Shown here piece after piece: positions 23,399 through 32,268 of a stretch of DNA of 64,000 bases. The DNA is from VRUE01 sp963697915 (lineage in GTDB: Bacteria; Actinomycetota; Thermoleophilia; Solirubrobacterales; 70-9), in contig OY969103.1 in the NCBI GenBank assembly GCA_963697915.1, forward strand, positions 1,302,001-1,366,000, in the 5' to 3' direction. The position numbers and the translations under genes are program-made. How positions within the stretch are numbered: position 1 is the stretch's first letter; each line of letters starts with the position of its first letter. Under the pieces are notes generated by a model. That model was not told where the DNA came from, ran no database searches, and saw only the letters and a list, made by a program, of their open reading frames with translations.

Positions 23399-26300
23399 CT
23401 AACCCGCCCGAGAGCCGTGAAGATCGATCTCGGGCAAGATTTTCTCAAGTGGCTTGGGCAGCCACCAGACCCGATCGCCGAGCAGCAGCATCAGCGCCGG
23501 CAGCAGCACGATCCGCACCACCGTCGCGTCGAGCAGGACCGCGACGGTGAGCCCGATCCCGAGCTGGCTGACGGTCGCGATGTTGGCCCCGGCGAAGGCG
23601 ACGAAGACGGCCATCATGATCGCCGCGGCGCCGGTGATCACCCGCGCCGTCTTCTCCAGCCCGAAGACGATCGCCTCCTCGTTGGAGGAGTTGTTCTCGT
23701 AGTGCTCCCGCATCCGCATCAGCAGGAAGACGGCGTAGTCGATCGAGAGCCCGAAGACGATGCCGAAGATCCCCGCCGCGCCGATCGCGTCGACGTATTC
23801 GTTGCCGCCCAACGGCCAGCCGTCGGGGACCTCGAAGAGGAGCGTCAGCACGCCGAAGGCGACGGCGACGGTGACCAGGTTGAGCGCCACCGCGATCGCC
23901 GCGAGCAGCAGCGCCCGCAGGATGACGACGAGGATCAGGAAGGTGGCGATCGTGATCACCGCGACCATGATCGGGATCCGCTCCGAGATCACCTCGGTGT
24001 AGTCGATCAGCTCGGCGGCGCCCCCGGTCACCCCGGTCGTCGTGCCCGTCTCCGCGGCGAGAGCGCCGGCGTCCTCTTTGAGCCGTTCGTTGAGTTCGGT
24101 CGAGCCGGGGGTGTTGAAGGTGTAGCGCGGGATCACGACCATCTGCGCGGCTTGGCCGCCGCCCTCGAGGTCGACGACCCTGGAGACCCGCTCCCGCTCG
24201 TCGGCCGGCGCCCCGGCCAGGGCGGAGAGGACGAAGTAGCCGGAGTCGAAGATGCCGGGCGAGGAGCGGCGCAGTTGCCCGACCCGCCGGTCGAGGCGCC
24301 CGGCGCTGACCGAGATCCTGACGCCGCCGCGGCGCAGGCCGACGGGCAGCGGTTGCGAGCGCTGGAAGCCTTCGGCGAGCCGTTCTTCCAGGGTGTCGGC
24401 GCCGCCCCGCAGCTGACCAAGGCCGTCGACCAGTTGCGCGGCGCCGCCTTCGAGGCGGTCGAGGCCGCTCGGCAGCCGCCCCGCCGCGTCGGCCAGCTGC
24501 TGCGCCCCTTTGTGGAGTTTTGCGCCGCCGTCGGCGAGCTTCTTCTGGCCGTCGTGCAGCCGGTTCGCCTGCCCCTCGATCCGCTGCGCTTCGTTGCGGG
24601 CGATCGCCAGCGCTTCGACCAGGCGTTCGGCTTCGCGCAGCTGCGGCGCCAGGCTCGGGTCGGCCGCGACGCGCTGGCTCAGATCGGCGCGCAGGGTCCG
24701 CGCCCGCCCCAGCCCGTTGCCCTGCAGGCCCCTGAGCATGGTTGCCGACGCGCTCTGCACCGAGTAGGCGCCGAGCTGGGCGGTGCGCTGCCCTTCGGCG
24801 AGTTTGCCGGAGCCCTCGGCGAGCCGGTCGAGAGCCCCCGCCGCCCGTTCGGCGCCCGAGGCGACTTTGGCGATCCCGCCTTCGAGCTGTTCCGCCCCGC
24901 TCCCGGCGCGACCCGTGCCGGTGGCGAGCAGGCCCGCCCCGTGGCTTGCCTTCTCGATTCCCGAGCGCAGCTGTTCGACGCCCTCGGCGGCGCGGCCCAG
25001 CTGCTTGCCCATCCGCCGCAGCCGATCCGGGTTGGCTTCGCCACGGCCGGCCAGCAGGTCGTTGCCGCTTTCCTGCAGGGGGGCCACCTCTTCCTGCACC
25101 TGGGCCGGGCCGATTACCGCCTGGACGCCGGGATCGTCCGCGATCCGCTCCTGCCAGTGGGTCAGGGCGGCGAGGCTGTCCTCTTCGGTGATCGGCCCGT
25201 CCTCGGAGACCGCGACGACGACGAAGGGGGCATCCCAGCCGGGCCCGATCGCGTCGGCGATCAGTTCGGCTTCCTCGCGGGCGGGGTTGTCCGCCGGCAG
25301 CTGTTCGGCGCTCGGTGGCCCGGTCTTCAGGGAGAGCACCGGCGCCGCCAGCAGGAGCACGATGCCGCCGATCGCGATCGCCGCCAGCAGCGGCCGTCTG
25401 AGGGCGCGGTGGACGAGGGCCATCACCCCGTCCCGTTCGCGGTTGCCGCCGATCTGCCAGCGGTTGACGTTGTGGCCGGTGACGACCAGCAGCGAGGGCC
25501 CGATCAGGCCGGCGACGAGGACGCTGATCGCGGTGACGGCGATCGCCGTGCCGGCCAGTGAGATCAGCAGCGAGCCCGGCATCACGAAGAGGGTCACCAG
25601 CATCGCCAGGAAGAGGGTCGAGCCGGCGAAGGCGATCGTGCGGCCGGCGGTGCGCCGCGTCATCCGCGCCGCCTCCAGCGGCGAGGCGCCGGCCTCGAGC
25701 TCCTCGCGGAAGCGGGAGACCATCAGCAGCGCGTAGTCGACGCCTAACGCCAAGCCCATCATCGTGCAGACGGTCAGCGCGAAGCCGTCGATCGCGATCC
25801 AGTTGGCGGCGATCGCGAGCACGCCGCGCGAAGCGGTGACGGCGATCGCCCCGAAGGCGAGCGGGATCGCCGCCGCGATCGGCGAGCGGAAGACGAGCAG
25901 CAGGACGATCAGCAGGAAGGGGATCGCGATCCGCTCGGCGACCTCGGTCGAGTGGACCGACTCGTCGATGATCGCCCGCGAGAGGCTGGCGAAGCCGGTC
26001 TGCGCCGCCCGCACCGGTTTGGTGATCTGTTCGTCGAGGGTGCGGTCGAGGTCGGGGACGGTGTCGCGCACCGCCTCCTCGGCGCTGACGTGGAAGTCGA
26101 CCAGGATCAGCGCCTTGCGCGGGCCGGGGCGCAGGCGGCCGACGCTGCCTTTGTCCCAGGGCGAGATCGTCGAGACGTTTGGTTCGGAGCGCAGCTCGCG
26201 GATCAGTGCCGGGCCCTGCCGGTCGAGCGCCTCGGGTGGGCCCTGGAGGAGGATCGCGAAGGGGGCGGTGTCGCCGAAGTACTTCTTGACGAGGTCGCCG

Positions 26301-26497
26301 GCGCGACCCGATTCCGTGCCCGGGACGCTGAGCGAGGTCGGCCGCAGCTTGTCCTCGACTCCCTGCGCAAGGACGGCGAGAACGCCGATCACGACCAGCG
26401 CCGCGGCGAGCATCGCACGCGGCCGGCGCAGCGAGAGCGGTAGCCGACCGTTCTTATGGTCGGCGCCGCTGGCGTCCTCTGATCGGCTCCGCCTCAT
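23399..26497 (-). CDS. MMPL/RND family transporter 1
   Basis: 1032 residues from ATG 26497 (a GTG at 26569 would add 24). MMPL proteins export lipids or lipid-linked compounds by proton motive force. It has an N-terminal helix, a first extracytoplasmic domain and helices with GLALGVDYALLMVSRF. A long second extracytoplasmic domain of about 350 residues follows, full of GA-L-x-G heptad-like units (YhgE/Pip-like). The last helices contain GLSIDYAVFLLMRMREHYE and DATVVRIVLLPALM. It is a paralogue of 34855-38169. Confidence 0.92.
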   Translation of the reverse strand: MRRSRSEDASGADHKNGRLPLSLRRPRAMLAAALVVIGVLAVLAQGVEDKLRPTSLSVPGTESGRAGDLVKKYFGDTAPFAILLQGPPEALDRQGPALIRELRSEPNVSTISPWDKGSVGRLRPGPRKALILVDFHVSAEEAVRDTVPDLDRTLDEQITKPVRAAQTGFASLSRAIIDESVHSTEVAERIAIPFLLIVLLLVFRSPIAAAIPLAFGAIAVTASRGVLAIAANWIAIDGFALTVCTMMGLALGVDYALLMVSRFREELEAGASPLEAARMTRRTAGRTIAFAGSTLFLAMLVTLFVMPGSLLISLAGTAIAVTAISVLVAGLIGPSLLVVTGHNVNRWQIGGNRERDGVMALVHRALRRPLLAAIAIGGIVLLLAAPVLSLKTGPPSAEQLPADNPAREEAELIADAIGPGWDAPFVVVAVSEDGPITEEDSLAALTHWQERIADDPGVQAVIGPAQVQEEVAPLQESGNDLLAGRGEANPDRLRRMGKQLGRAAEGVEQLRSGIEKASHGAGLLATGTGRAGSGAEQLEGGIAKVASGAERAAGALDRLAEGSGKLAEGQRTAQLGAYSVQSASATMLRGLQGNGLGRARTLRADLSQRVAADPSLAPQLREAERLVEALAIARNEAQRIEGQANRLHDGQKKLADGGAKLHKGAQQLADAAGRLPSGLDRLEGGAAQLVDGLGQLRGGADTLEERLAEGFQRSQPLPVGLRRGGVRISVSAGRLDRRVGQLRRSSPGIFDSGYFVLSALAGAPADERERVSRVVDLEGGGQAAQMVVIPRYTFNTPGSTELNERLKEDAGALAAETGTTTGVTGGAAELIDYTEVISERIPIMVAVITIATFLILVVILRALLLAAIAVALNLVTVAVAFGVLTLLFEVPDGWPLGGNEYVDAIGAAGIFGIVFGLSIDYAVFLLMRMREHYENNSSNEEAIVFGLEKTARVITGAAAIMMAVFVAFAGANIATVSQLGIGLTVAVLLDATVVRIVLLPALMLLLGDRVWWLPKPLEKILPEIDLHGSRAG

Positions 26498-26720
26498 CGG
26501 CGGGCGGCGGCTCGGCAGATCTGGATTCCCCTCCCCGGGATGCACCGGCCGTGGCCGGCAAAGAAACACGCCAGGTGCTTATACCAGCCTACGCACGACC
26601 ATCACCGCAATCGTTAACGCTCCGTACACAAAGAGCCAGCGATACTCCCGCGGCCCGACGGGCTCGACACCGGCCGTGCCCTCTAGGCAATAAACTCCGC
26701 GACCCTGCACCTAGCTGACA

Positions 26721-27392
26721 TTGGCTGACGAGGCAAACAAGCGAAACGAGGTCGAGGCGAGCACGGCGGAGCGGCCGAAGCCCGCCCCACCTGGCTACTT
26801 CGAGGGCGAGTCGATGACTCGCCGTCGCGCTTTCACGATCGCGGCCCAGGGCCTCGGCGGCGTCGCCGGCGCGGCGATCGTCCTGCCCGCGGTCGGTTTC
26901 GCGGTCGCCCCGATCTTTCACCGCGGCAAGGAGCGCTGGGAGGGAGTCGGCGCGGTCGACGACTTCGTCGCCGACACCTACCGCCAGGTCGTCTTCACCG
27001 AGACCGAGGGGATCGCCGACGCCGGCAAGACGCTGGCCTACGTGCGCAAGGGCTCGGCCGACCTGGGCGAGGACCCGAAGGAAATCGTCGCGATCTCCAA
27101 CCGCTGCGCCCACCTCGGCTGCCCGGTGCGCTTCGTCGAGGCCGCCGGCAACTTCATCTGCCCCTGCCACGGCGGCGTCTACGACTTCGTCGGCAAAGTG
27201 CTGGGTGGGCCGCCCGTCCGGCCACTCGATCGCTTCCAGACCCGGATCCGCAACGGCCAGGTCGAGATCGGCCCGCGCTACAGCGTCACCTCGCAGCTCG
27301 ACCCGGTGCGCGCCCGCGACCCGGGCGAGTTCACCGGCGGGATCTGGGAATACCTCTACCCGCCGCGTCCCTCTACCTTCCCGCCGCCATGA
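26721..27392 (+). CDS. qcrA: Rieske iron-sulfur protein of the cytochrome bc complex
   Basis: 223 residues. One membrane helix follows a twin-arginine-like MTRRRAFTIAAQ near residue 32. The 2Fe-2S ligands are in CAHLGC and CPCHGG, about 20 residues apart, followed by GPPVRPL. It transfers electrons from menaquinol to cytochrome c. The TTG start has only weak support. First gene of qcrA-qcrB-qcrC, with 4-nt overlaps. The twin-arginine signal would need TatC, which is encoded at 31488. Confidence 0.93.
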   Translation: MADEANKRNEVEASTAERPKPAPPGYFEGESMTRRRAFTIAAQGLGGVAGAAIVLPAVGFAVAPIFHRGKERWEGVGAVDDFVADTYRQVVFTETEGIADAGKTLAYVRKGSADLGEDPKEIVAISNRCAHLGCPVRFVEAAGNFICPCHGGVYDFVGKVLGGPPVRPLDRFQTRIRNGQVEIGPRYSVTSQLDPVRARDPGEFTGGIWEYLYPPRPSTFPPP

Positions 27393-28294
27393 AACTCGAC
27401 TCGCTGATACCCGCGCCGCTGCGCAAACCGGCCAAGCCGGGCGAGGGCAACGGTGCCAAGGGCCCGGCCCCCGCCGATCTGAAGACTTCGCCGCCGGAGC
27501 GACCCTCCGAGGCCCAGAAGCTCGCCGATCGCGCCAAAGAGGCGCCGGTCGACGTCCTCGCCTGGGTCGACCAGCGCACCGCGGCCACCGGCTTCCTCAC
27601 CGGGATGCTCTACCGCAAGGTGCCGAAGGGGACCAACTGGTTCTACACGCTCGGCTCGGCGACCCTCTTCGCCTTCATCGTCCAGGCGATCACCGGCGTC
27701 TTCCTGGCGATGTTCTACGTGCCCTCGGCGACCGAGGCCTACGCCTCGATCTCGCACATCAACAACGAGGTCTTCCTCGGTGCCTTCGTGCACGGCATGC
27801 ACAAGTGGGGCTCGAGCCTGATGGTCATCCTGATCTTCCTCCACATGGGCCGCACCTTCTTCTTCGGCGCCTACAAGTACCCGCGCGAGCTCAACTGGGT
27901 GATCGGGGTCGTGCTCCTGATCCTGACGATGACGATGTCCTTCACGGGTTATCTGCTGCCCTTCGACCAGCGCTCTTTCTGGGCCTCGGTCGTCGGCATC
28001 AACATCAACGGCACCGGTCCGGTCGTCGGTCCCTACCTGAGCGACTTCCTGCGCGCCGGGCCCGAGCTGGGGGCGACGACGCTCTCGCGCTTCTACGCGA
28101 TCCACATGCTGCTCCTGCCCGGGGCGATCATCGCCCTGATCGGCGCCCATCTCTACCTGGTGGTCAAGCTCGGCACGACGGCGCCGCCCTGGCTCCGCGC
28201 TGAGAAGCCGAAGGCCGCGGCGCCGAGCGCCCAGCTCGACGCCGGCGCCGAGGGCGACGGAGCCGGACCCAACGGCACGGGGGCGGGCAGATGA
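27389..28294 (+). CDS. qcrB: Cytochrome b (N-terminal, b6-like) subunit of the bc complex
   Basis: 301 residues, four core helices. Haem histidines are visible in VHGMHKWGSSLMVILIFLHM (first pair member on helix B) and in FYAIHMLLLPGAIIALIGAHL (helix D). The motif GYLLPFDQRSFWA marks the quinol site. A long polar N-terminal extension (about 60 residues) and an Ala/Gly-rich tail are extra. It is the b6-like half of a split cytochrome b; the other half is the next gene. Confidence 0.93.
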   Translation: MKLDSLIPAPLRKPAKPGEGNGAKGPAPADLKTSPPERPSEAQKLADRAKEAPVDVLAWVDQRTAATGFLTGMLYRKVPKGTNWFYTLGSATLFAFIVQAITGVFLAMFYVPSATEAYASISHINNEVFLGAFVHGMHKWGSSLMVILIFLHMGRTFFFGAYKYPRELNWVIGVVLLILTMTMSFTGYLLPFDQRSFWASVVGININGTGPVVGPYLSDFLRAGPELGATTLSRFYAIHMLLLPGAIIALIGAHLYLVVKLGTTAPPWLRAEKPKAAAPSAQLDAGAEGDGAGPNGTGAGR

Positions 28295-28992
28295 AGCCGC
28301 GCGACAAGCAGGCCTACCTCGAGGAGTACGAGCTGCTGAAGAAGAAGGGCAAGCCCTTCTTCCCCTACGCGGTGATGAAGGACTCGGCGATGATGTTGCT
28401 GGTCGTCGGGGTCGTCATCGCGATGTCGCTCATCCTCGGCGCCGAGCAGGGCCCGAAGGCGGACCCGACCTCGACCACCTACGTGCCGCGGCCGGAGTGG
28501 TACTTCTTCTTCCTCTTCGAGGTCCTGCGCGTGATCAAGCCGCCGGAGCTGGTCCCGATCGCGACGATCGGGATCCCGACCATCTGCATGGTCCTGCTGC
28601 TCTTGCTGCCCTTCTACGATCGAGGCCCGGAGCGCAACCCGGCGAAGCGGCCGATCGCGACCACGGCCGGCGTGCTGACGATCGTCGCGATGGCATACCT
28701 GACCTTCCTCGGCGCCACCGCCGGCTCGCCCACCGAGATCGAGATGGAAGTGGCGCCGCGCTACGAGGCCGGCAAGGAGATCGCCGCCGGCGCCGGCTGC
28801 CTCGCCTGCCACAAGATCGGCGAGAACGGCAACCACGGGCCCGGGCCTGACCTGACTCACATCGCCGCGACCGTGCCGCGAGCGGCGATTCTGCGCTCGG
28901 TGGAAATCGGCCCAGGCATCATGCCCGCCTTCCGCGATCTGCCGCCGAAGAAGCTGAACCAGCTCGCCGACTTCCTCGCCTCGCTGGACTGA
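28291..28992 (+). CDS. qcrC: Cytochrome b C-terminal half (subunit IV-like) fused to cytochrome c
   Basis: 233 residues. The N-terminal part is subunit IV-like, with the PEWY quinone-site motif (YVPRPEWYFFFLFEVLR) near residue 68 and three helices. The C-terminal part is a small cytochrome c with CLACHK near residue 170 and a probable Met ligand in PGIMPAF. This b/c fusion is known from Gram-positive menaquinol:cytochrome c complexes. The ATG overlaps the qcrB stop. Confidence 0.92.
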   Translation: MKPRDKQAYLEEYELLKKKGKPFFPYAVMKDSAMMLLVVGVVIAMSLILGAEQGPKADPTSTTYVPRPEWYFFFLFEVLRVIKPPELVPIATIGIPTICMVLLLLLPFYDRGPERNPAKRPIATTAGVLTIVAMAYLTFLGATAGSPTEIEMEVAPRYEAGKEIAAGAGCLACHKIGENGNHGPGPDLTHIAATVPRAAILRSVEIGPGIMPAFRDLPPKKLNQLADFLASLD

Positions 28993-29004
28993 GACACTCC
29001 CCTT

Positions 29005-29733
29005 ATGACGGGGACCACCAAACCCTCTAGGGACTCCGCCCAATTCGCGGGGCAGGTCAACCGCATGTTCGACCGCATCGCCGGTCGCTACGACCTGCTC
29101 AACTCGCTGATGAGCGCCGGCCTCCACCACGGCTGGCGGGCCCGCGCCGCCGACCGTGCCGAGGTCGCGGCCGGGGACTCGGTGCTCGACGTCTGCTGCG
29201 GGACCGGCGACCTCTCGCTCGAGCTGGCCGGCCGGGTGCAGCCGGGCGGCCGCGTCGTCGGCTGCGACTTCTCCGAGCCGATGCTCGACCTGGCGCGGGA
29301 GAAGGCCGCCGCACGGGGGGTGGAGGGCGTCCGTTTCGAGTGGGCCGACGCGCTGCAGCTGCCCTACGACGCCGGCCGCTTCGACGCGGTCACGGTCGGC
29401 TTCGGGGTCCGCAACTTCGCCGACCACGACCGCGGCCTGCGCGAGATGTCGCGCGTCCTGCGCCCCGGCGGCAGGCTGGTCATCCTCGAGTTCACCGAGC
29501 CCCAGCGGCCCCCCTTCTCGACCTTCTACTCGCTCTGGTTCGACCGGATCGTGCCCATGCTCGGCAAGCTGACCTCCGACCCGGACGCCTACAGCTACCT
29601 GCCCGAATCGGTCCACGGGTTCCCCGGCCCGCGCGGCCTCGCCGAGAAGATGGACGCCGCGGGTCTGCGGAGCATTCGCTGGACCGTGCTTGCCGGTGGG
29701 ATCCTGACGATCCACAGCGGCACTCGCGGGTGA
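29005..29733 (+). CDS. menG: Demethylmenaquinone methyltransferase
   Basis: 242 residues of the UbiE/MenG family, which makes the last methylation of menaquinone using S-adenosylmethionine. Motifs are VNRMFDRIAGRYDLLNSLMS, VLDVCCGTGDLSLEL, DFSEPMLDLAR, and VGFGVRNFADHDRGLREMSR. It follows the bc genes by 12 nt and overlaps the polyprenyl synthase by 4 nt, linking quinone synthesis with its user. No separate ubiquinone genes are seen, so the quinone is inferred to be menaquinone. Confidence 0.94.
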   Translation: MTGTTKPSRDSAQFAGQVNRMFDRIAGRYDLLNSLMSAGLHHGWRARAADRAEVAAGDSVLDVCCGTGDLSLELAGRVQPGGRVVGCDFSEPMLDLAREKAAARGVEGVRFEWADALQLPYDAGRFDAVTVGFGVRNFADHDRGLREMSRVLRPGGRLVILEFTEPQRPPFSTFYSLWFDRIVPMLGKLTSDPDAYSYLPESVHGFPGPRGLAEKMDAAGLRSIRWTVLAGGILTIHSGTRG

Positions 29734-30695
29734 GCCGAGACTCGTCAGTCCCACCCCCGGTCACCGCGGTCCTCGACGCATCGAGCCGCTGGCTGCCATC
29801 CCGCCTGGGGGAAGTAGAGGAGCTGCTGCGCGGGCAGGGGGCCGGTTACGGCGAGGCGCTCGAGGCGGCGGCGACCGCGACCCTCGAGGCGGGCGGCAAG
29901 CGGCTGCGGCCGTTGCTGGTCCTGCTCTGCGCCGGCGAGGACGGCAGCGAGCGGGCGCTGCGCCCGGCCGCAGCGATCGAGCTGATCCACATGGCGACCC
30001 TGGTCCACGACGACGTGCTCGACGCGGCGCCCTTGCGCCGCGGACAGCCGACGATCGCGGCAACCGGCGGGCGCGAGCGCGCCACGGCGACCGGCGACCT
30101 GCTCTTCTCCCGCGCCTTCGCGATGCTGGCGGCGGCGGGGGAGGCGCGGGCTATCGAGCTGCTCTCCCGCGCCTCCGTGGCCCTCGCCCGTGGCGAGCTG
30201 GCCCAGCGCCAGGGCGCCTACGACACCTCACTCAGCGCCGAGCGCTATCTCGACCGCTGTCGTTTGAAGACGGCCACCCTGTTCGAGTGCGCCTGCCTGC
30301 TCGGCCGCGACCAGGCCGAGCTGGGCGAGTTCGGCGCCTCGATCGGACTCGCCTTCCAGCTGCTCGACGACGTCCTCGACGTCTCCGGCCCAGCGGAGCG
30401 CACGGGCAAGGCGCCGGGCACCGACCTGCTCGACGGGACGGTGACCCTGCCGCTGATCCTCGCCGCGGAGCGCGAGCCGGAGATCCTCGCCACCGACCTG
30501 CGCGGCCTCGACGCGGCGGGCGCGGCGGTGCTCTGCGACCGGATCGCCGCGACCGGGGCGCTCGAGCGGGTGCGGGCCGAGGCCCTGGAGATGGTCGCCG
30601 AAGCCAAGCGCCGGCTCGCCGCCGCCGGCTTCGAGCCCGAACGGCGTCGGCTGCTGGAGATGGTCGCCGACGGCGTCGTCGAACGCTACAGCTGA
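29730..30695 (+). CDS. Trans-polyprenyl diphosphate synthase
   Basis: 321 residues from GTG 29730, overlapping the menG TGA. It elongates isoprenyl diphosphates, probably for the menaquinone side chain. GGKRLRPLL lies near residue 53. The first aspartate-rich motif is VHDDVLDAAPLRRG and the second is FQLLDDVLDVSG, with GKAPGTDLLDGTVTLPL between domains. The chain length cannot be read from sequence. A hairpin follows at 30721-30770. Confidence 0.92.
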   Translation: MSRDSSVPPPVTAVLDASSRWLPSRLGEVEELLRGQGAGYGEALEAAATATLEAGGKRLRPLLVLLCAGEDGSERALRPAAAIELIHMATLVHDDVLDAAPLRRGQPTIAATGGRERATATGDLLFSRAFAMLAAAGEARAIELLSRASVALARGELAQRQGAYDTSLSAERYLDRCRLKTATLFECACLLGRDQAELGEFGASIGLAFQLLDDVLDVSGPAERTGKAPGTDLLDGTVTLPLILAAEREPEILATDLRGLDAAGAAVLCDRIAATGALERVRAEALEMVAEAKRRLAAAGFEPERRRLLEMVADGVVERYS

Positions 30696-30720
30696 GACAT
30701 CAGATTCCGCCCATGTGCTC

Positions 30721-30770
30721 CGCCCAAACTGGGCCTGGGGAATCAGATGTGGACAGGCCCAGTTTGGGCG
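30721..30770. terminator. Convergent-gene hairpin with perfect 17-bp arms
   Basis: CGCCCAAACTGGGCCTG (30721-30737) pairs perfectly with 30754-30770, with a 16-nt loop. It sits between the convergent polyprenyl synthase and zinc-ribbon genes and could end both. There is no T-tract, so factor-independent termination is not certain. Confidence 0.6.
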
Positions 30771-30785
30771 TCCGCCATATGCGGG

Positions 30786-31118
30786 TCAGCGGAAATCGTC
30801 AGCGGTGATCAAGTCCGCGGCCAGTGCTGCCGCGAAGACCTCGGCGACGCCGCGCATGCTCTCGCGTTCGAGCTCCTCGAGCTCGTGGTTGAGCGCCTCG
30901 GCGCCGTCGTCGAGGGCCTCGTCGAAGGCGTCGATCTCCGCCTCGCCGAAGATCCCGTCGCTATGCCACTCGCACTCCGGACAGCGCCGCCAGAGGCGCC
31001 AGTGGCCCCGCTTCGCCGCCTGCTCCCAACGCGTCGGCTGAACCAGGGCCGAGCCGCACTCCGGGCAGAGGTGGAGGCCGGTGGCTGCCTTGCTCTCTGT
31101 GCGACTGGTCTCTTTCAT
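30786..31118 (-). CDS. Zinc-ribbon protein, unknown function
   Basis: 110 residues. Two CPEC knuckles (near residues 18 and 46) form a probable four-cysteine zinc ribbon. An acidic, helical C-terminal half follows (AEIDAFDEALDDGAEALNHE). I cannot assign a function; binding to nucleic acid or protein is plausible. Its neighbours, polyprenyl synthase and tatA, do not suggest a role. ATG 31118. Confidence 0.72.
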   Translation of the reverse strand: MKETSRTESKAATGLHLCPECGSALVQPTRWEQAAKRGHWRLWRRCPECEWHSDGIFGEAEIDAFDEALDDGAEALNHELEELERESMRGVAEVFAAALAADLITADDFR

Positions 31119-31247
31119 GTTCGTGACTATCGGAACACACCAAAAACGGATTCAATCCGGAGTTTCCCGCAGGGATGGCAAAGAAAACCCAATTTTCGGG
31201 TAGGCGCGGCCGCGAATCGGACCCGCTCGGCGAGCGGGAGCGATCGA

Positions 31248-31253
31248 TACCAT
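31248..31253 (+). promoter_or_regulatory. -10-like hexamer for tatA
   Basis: TACCAT, 6 nt before the tatA ATG. The six bases between are GGGGAC, which could also act as a weak, tightly spaced ribosome-binding site. Confidence 0.45.
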
Positions 31254-31259
31254 GGGGAC

Positions 31260-31481
31260 ATGTTCGGAAACATCGGGCCCCTCGAGATCATCGTCGTGCT
31301 GATCATCGCCCTGATCGTGTTCGGGCCCAAACGCTTGCCGGAGCTCGGTCGTTCGCTTGGCAAGGGCATTCGCGAGTTCCGCGGGTCGCTCGGCGGCGAC
31401 GACGACGAGGAGGAGAAGCAGCCTCCCCAGCGGGAGATCGAGGCCGCCGAGCGCGAGCCGGTCGCGCCCAAGCGTCACTGA
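31260..31481 (+). CDS. tatA: Twin-arginine translocase subunit TatA/TatE
   Basis: 73 residues. One N-terminal helix (IIVVLIIALIVFGP), the FGPKRLPELGRSLGKGIREF amphipathic segment and an acidic tail are exactly the TatA pattern. TatA forms the export pore for folded proteins. tatC follows after 6 nt. No tatB is seen in the window. Confidence 0.94.
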   Translation: MFGNIGPLEIIVVLIIALIVFGPKRLPELGRSLGKGIREFRGSLGGDDDEEEKQPPQREIEAAEREPVAPKRH

Positions 31482-31487
31482 GGCGAG

Positions 31488-32258
31488 ATGTCCCGCCGCG
31501 TCAGGCCGGTCTCCCACGAGGACCACCTCACGCTCGTCGAGCACCTGGACGAGCTGCGCAGCAGGCTGATCGTCTCCGCGGCGGCCTTCGGCGTCGCCCT
31601 CGCCCTCTGCTTCTGGCAGAACCACCTGCTGCTGGAAGTCGCCGCGGCACCGCTGCCCGACAACCACGAGGAACTGCTCACCTTCGCCGTCACCGAGCCC
31701 TTCACGACGACCCTGACCGTCGCCGTCTACGGCGCGATCATCCTCGCGCTGCCGGTCCTGATCTACCAGGCGTACGCCTACGTCCTGCCCGCCTTCAGCG
31801 CTGCCGAGCGGCGCGTGGCGCTGCCGATGATGCTGCTGGCGCCACTCCTCTTCCTGCTCGGCGTCGTCTTCTCCTACTTCGTCGTGATGCCGGCCGCGGT
31901 CGACTTCCTGCTCGGCTTCAACGACAGCCAGTTCAACGTCCAGGTTCGTGCCCGCGACTACTTCAGCTTCTTCGCGACCGCGATGCTCGCCGGCGGGATC
32001 GTCTTCCAGGTGCCGATGGCGATCCTCGCCGTCACCCGCCTCGGCATCGTCAGCGTCAACCAGCTGCGGGCCAACCGCCGTTACGCCTACCTCCTGATCG
32101 CGGTACTGGCCGCGGCGCTGCCCGGCGTCGACCCGATCACGATGCTGATCGAGATGGTGCCGCTGCTTGCTTTGTACGAGTTGAGTATCTTGCTTGCGCG
32201 GGCCTTCGACCGGCGCAAGGCCGCGGGAGGCATGCCCCAACCTTCGACGCAGGAGTGA
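31488..32258 (+). CDS. tatC: Twin-arginine translocase subunit TatC
   Basis: 256 residues with six membrane helices. TatC is the receptor for twin-arginine signal peptides. Motifs are LVEHLDELRSRL near the N-terminus, the first periplasmic loop with FAVTEPFTTTL, and the FSYFVVMPAAVDFLLGF segment. A probable client is the Rieske protein upstream at 26721. Confidence 0.95.
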   Translation: MSRRVRPVSHEDHLTLVEHLDELRSRLIVSAAAFGVALALCFWQNHLLLEVAAAPLPDNHEELLTFAVTEPFTTTLTVAVYGAIILALPVLIYQAYAYVLPAFSAAERRVALPMMLLAPLLFLLGVVFSYFVVMPAAVDFLLGFNDSQFNVQVRARDYFSFFATAMLAGGIVFQVPMAILAVTRLGIVSVNQLRANRRYAYLLIAVLAAALPGVDPITMLIEMVPLLALYELSILLARAFDRRKAAGGMPQPSTQE

Positions 32259-32268
32259 TGAGGAGCTG

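Noticed and set aside
23417..25561. A 714-codon plus-strand frame opposite MMPL transporter 1
   Set aside because: Shadow frame with repeated Arg/Asp/Gln text; the opposite strand holds the conserved MMPL helices.
30741..30755. DnaA box TGTGGACAG in the hairpin loop at 30.7 kb
   Set aside because: A single near-match far from dnaA with no cluster; chance occurrence is likely.
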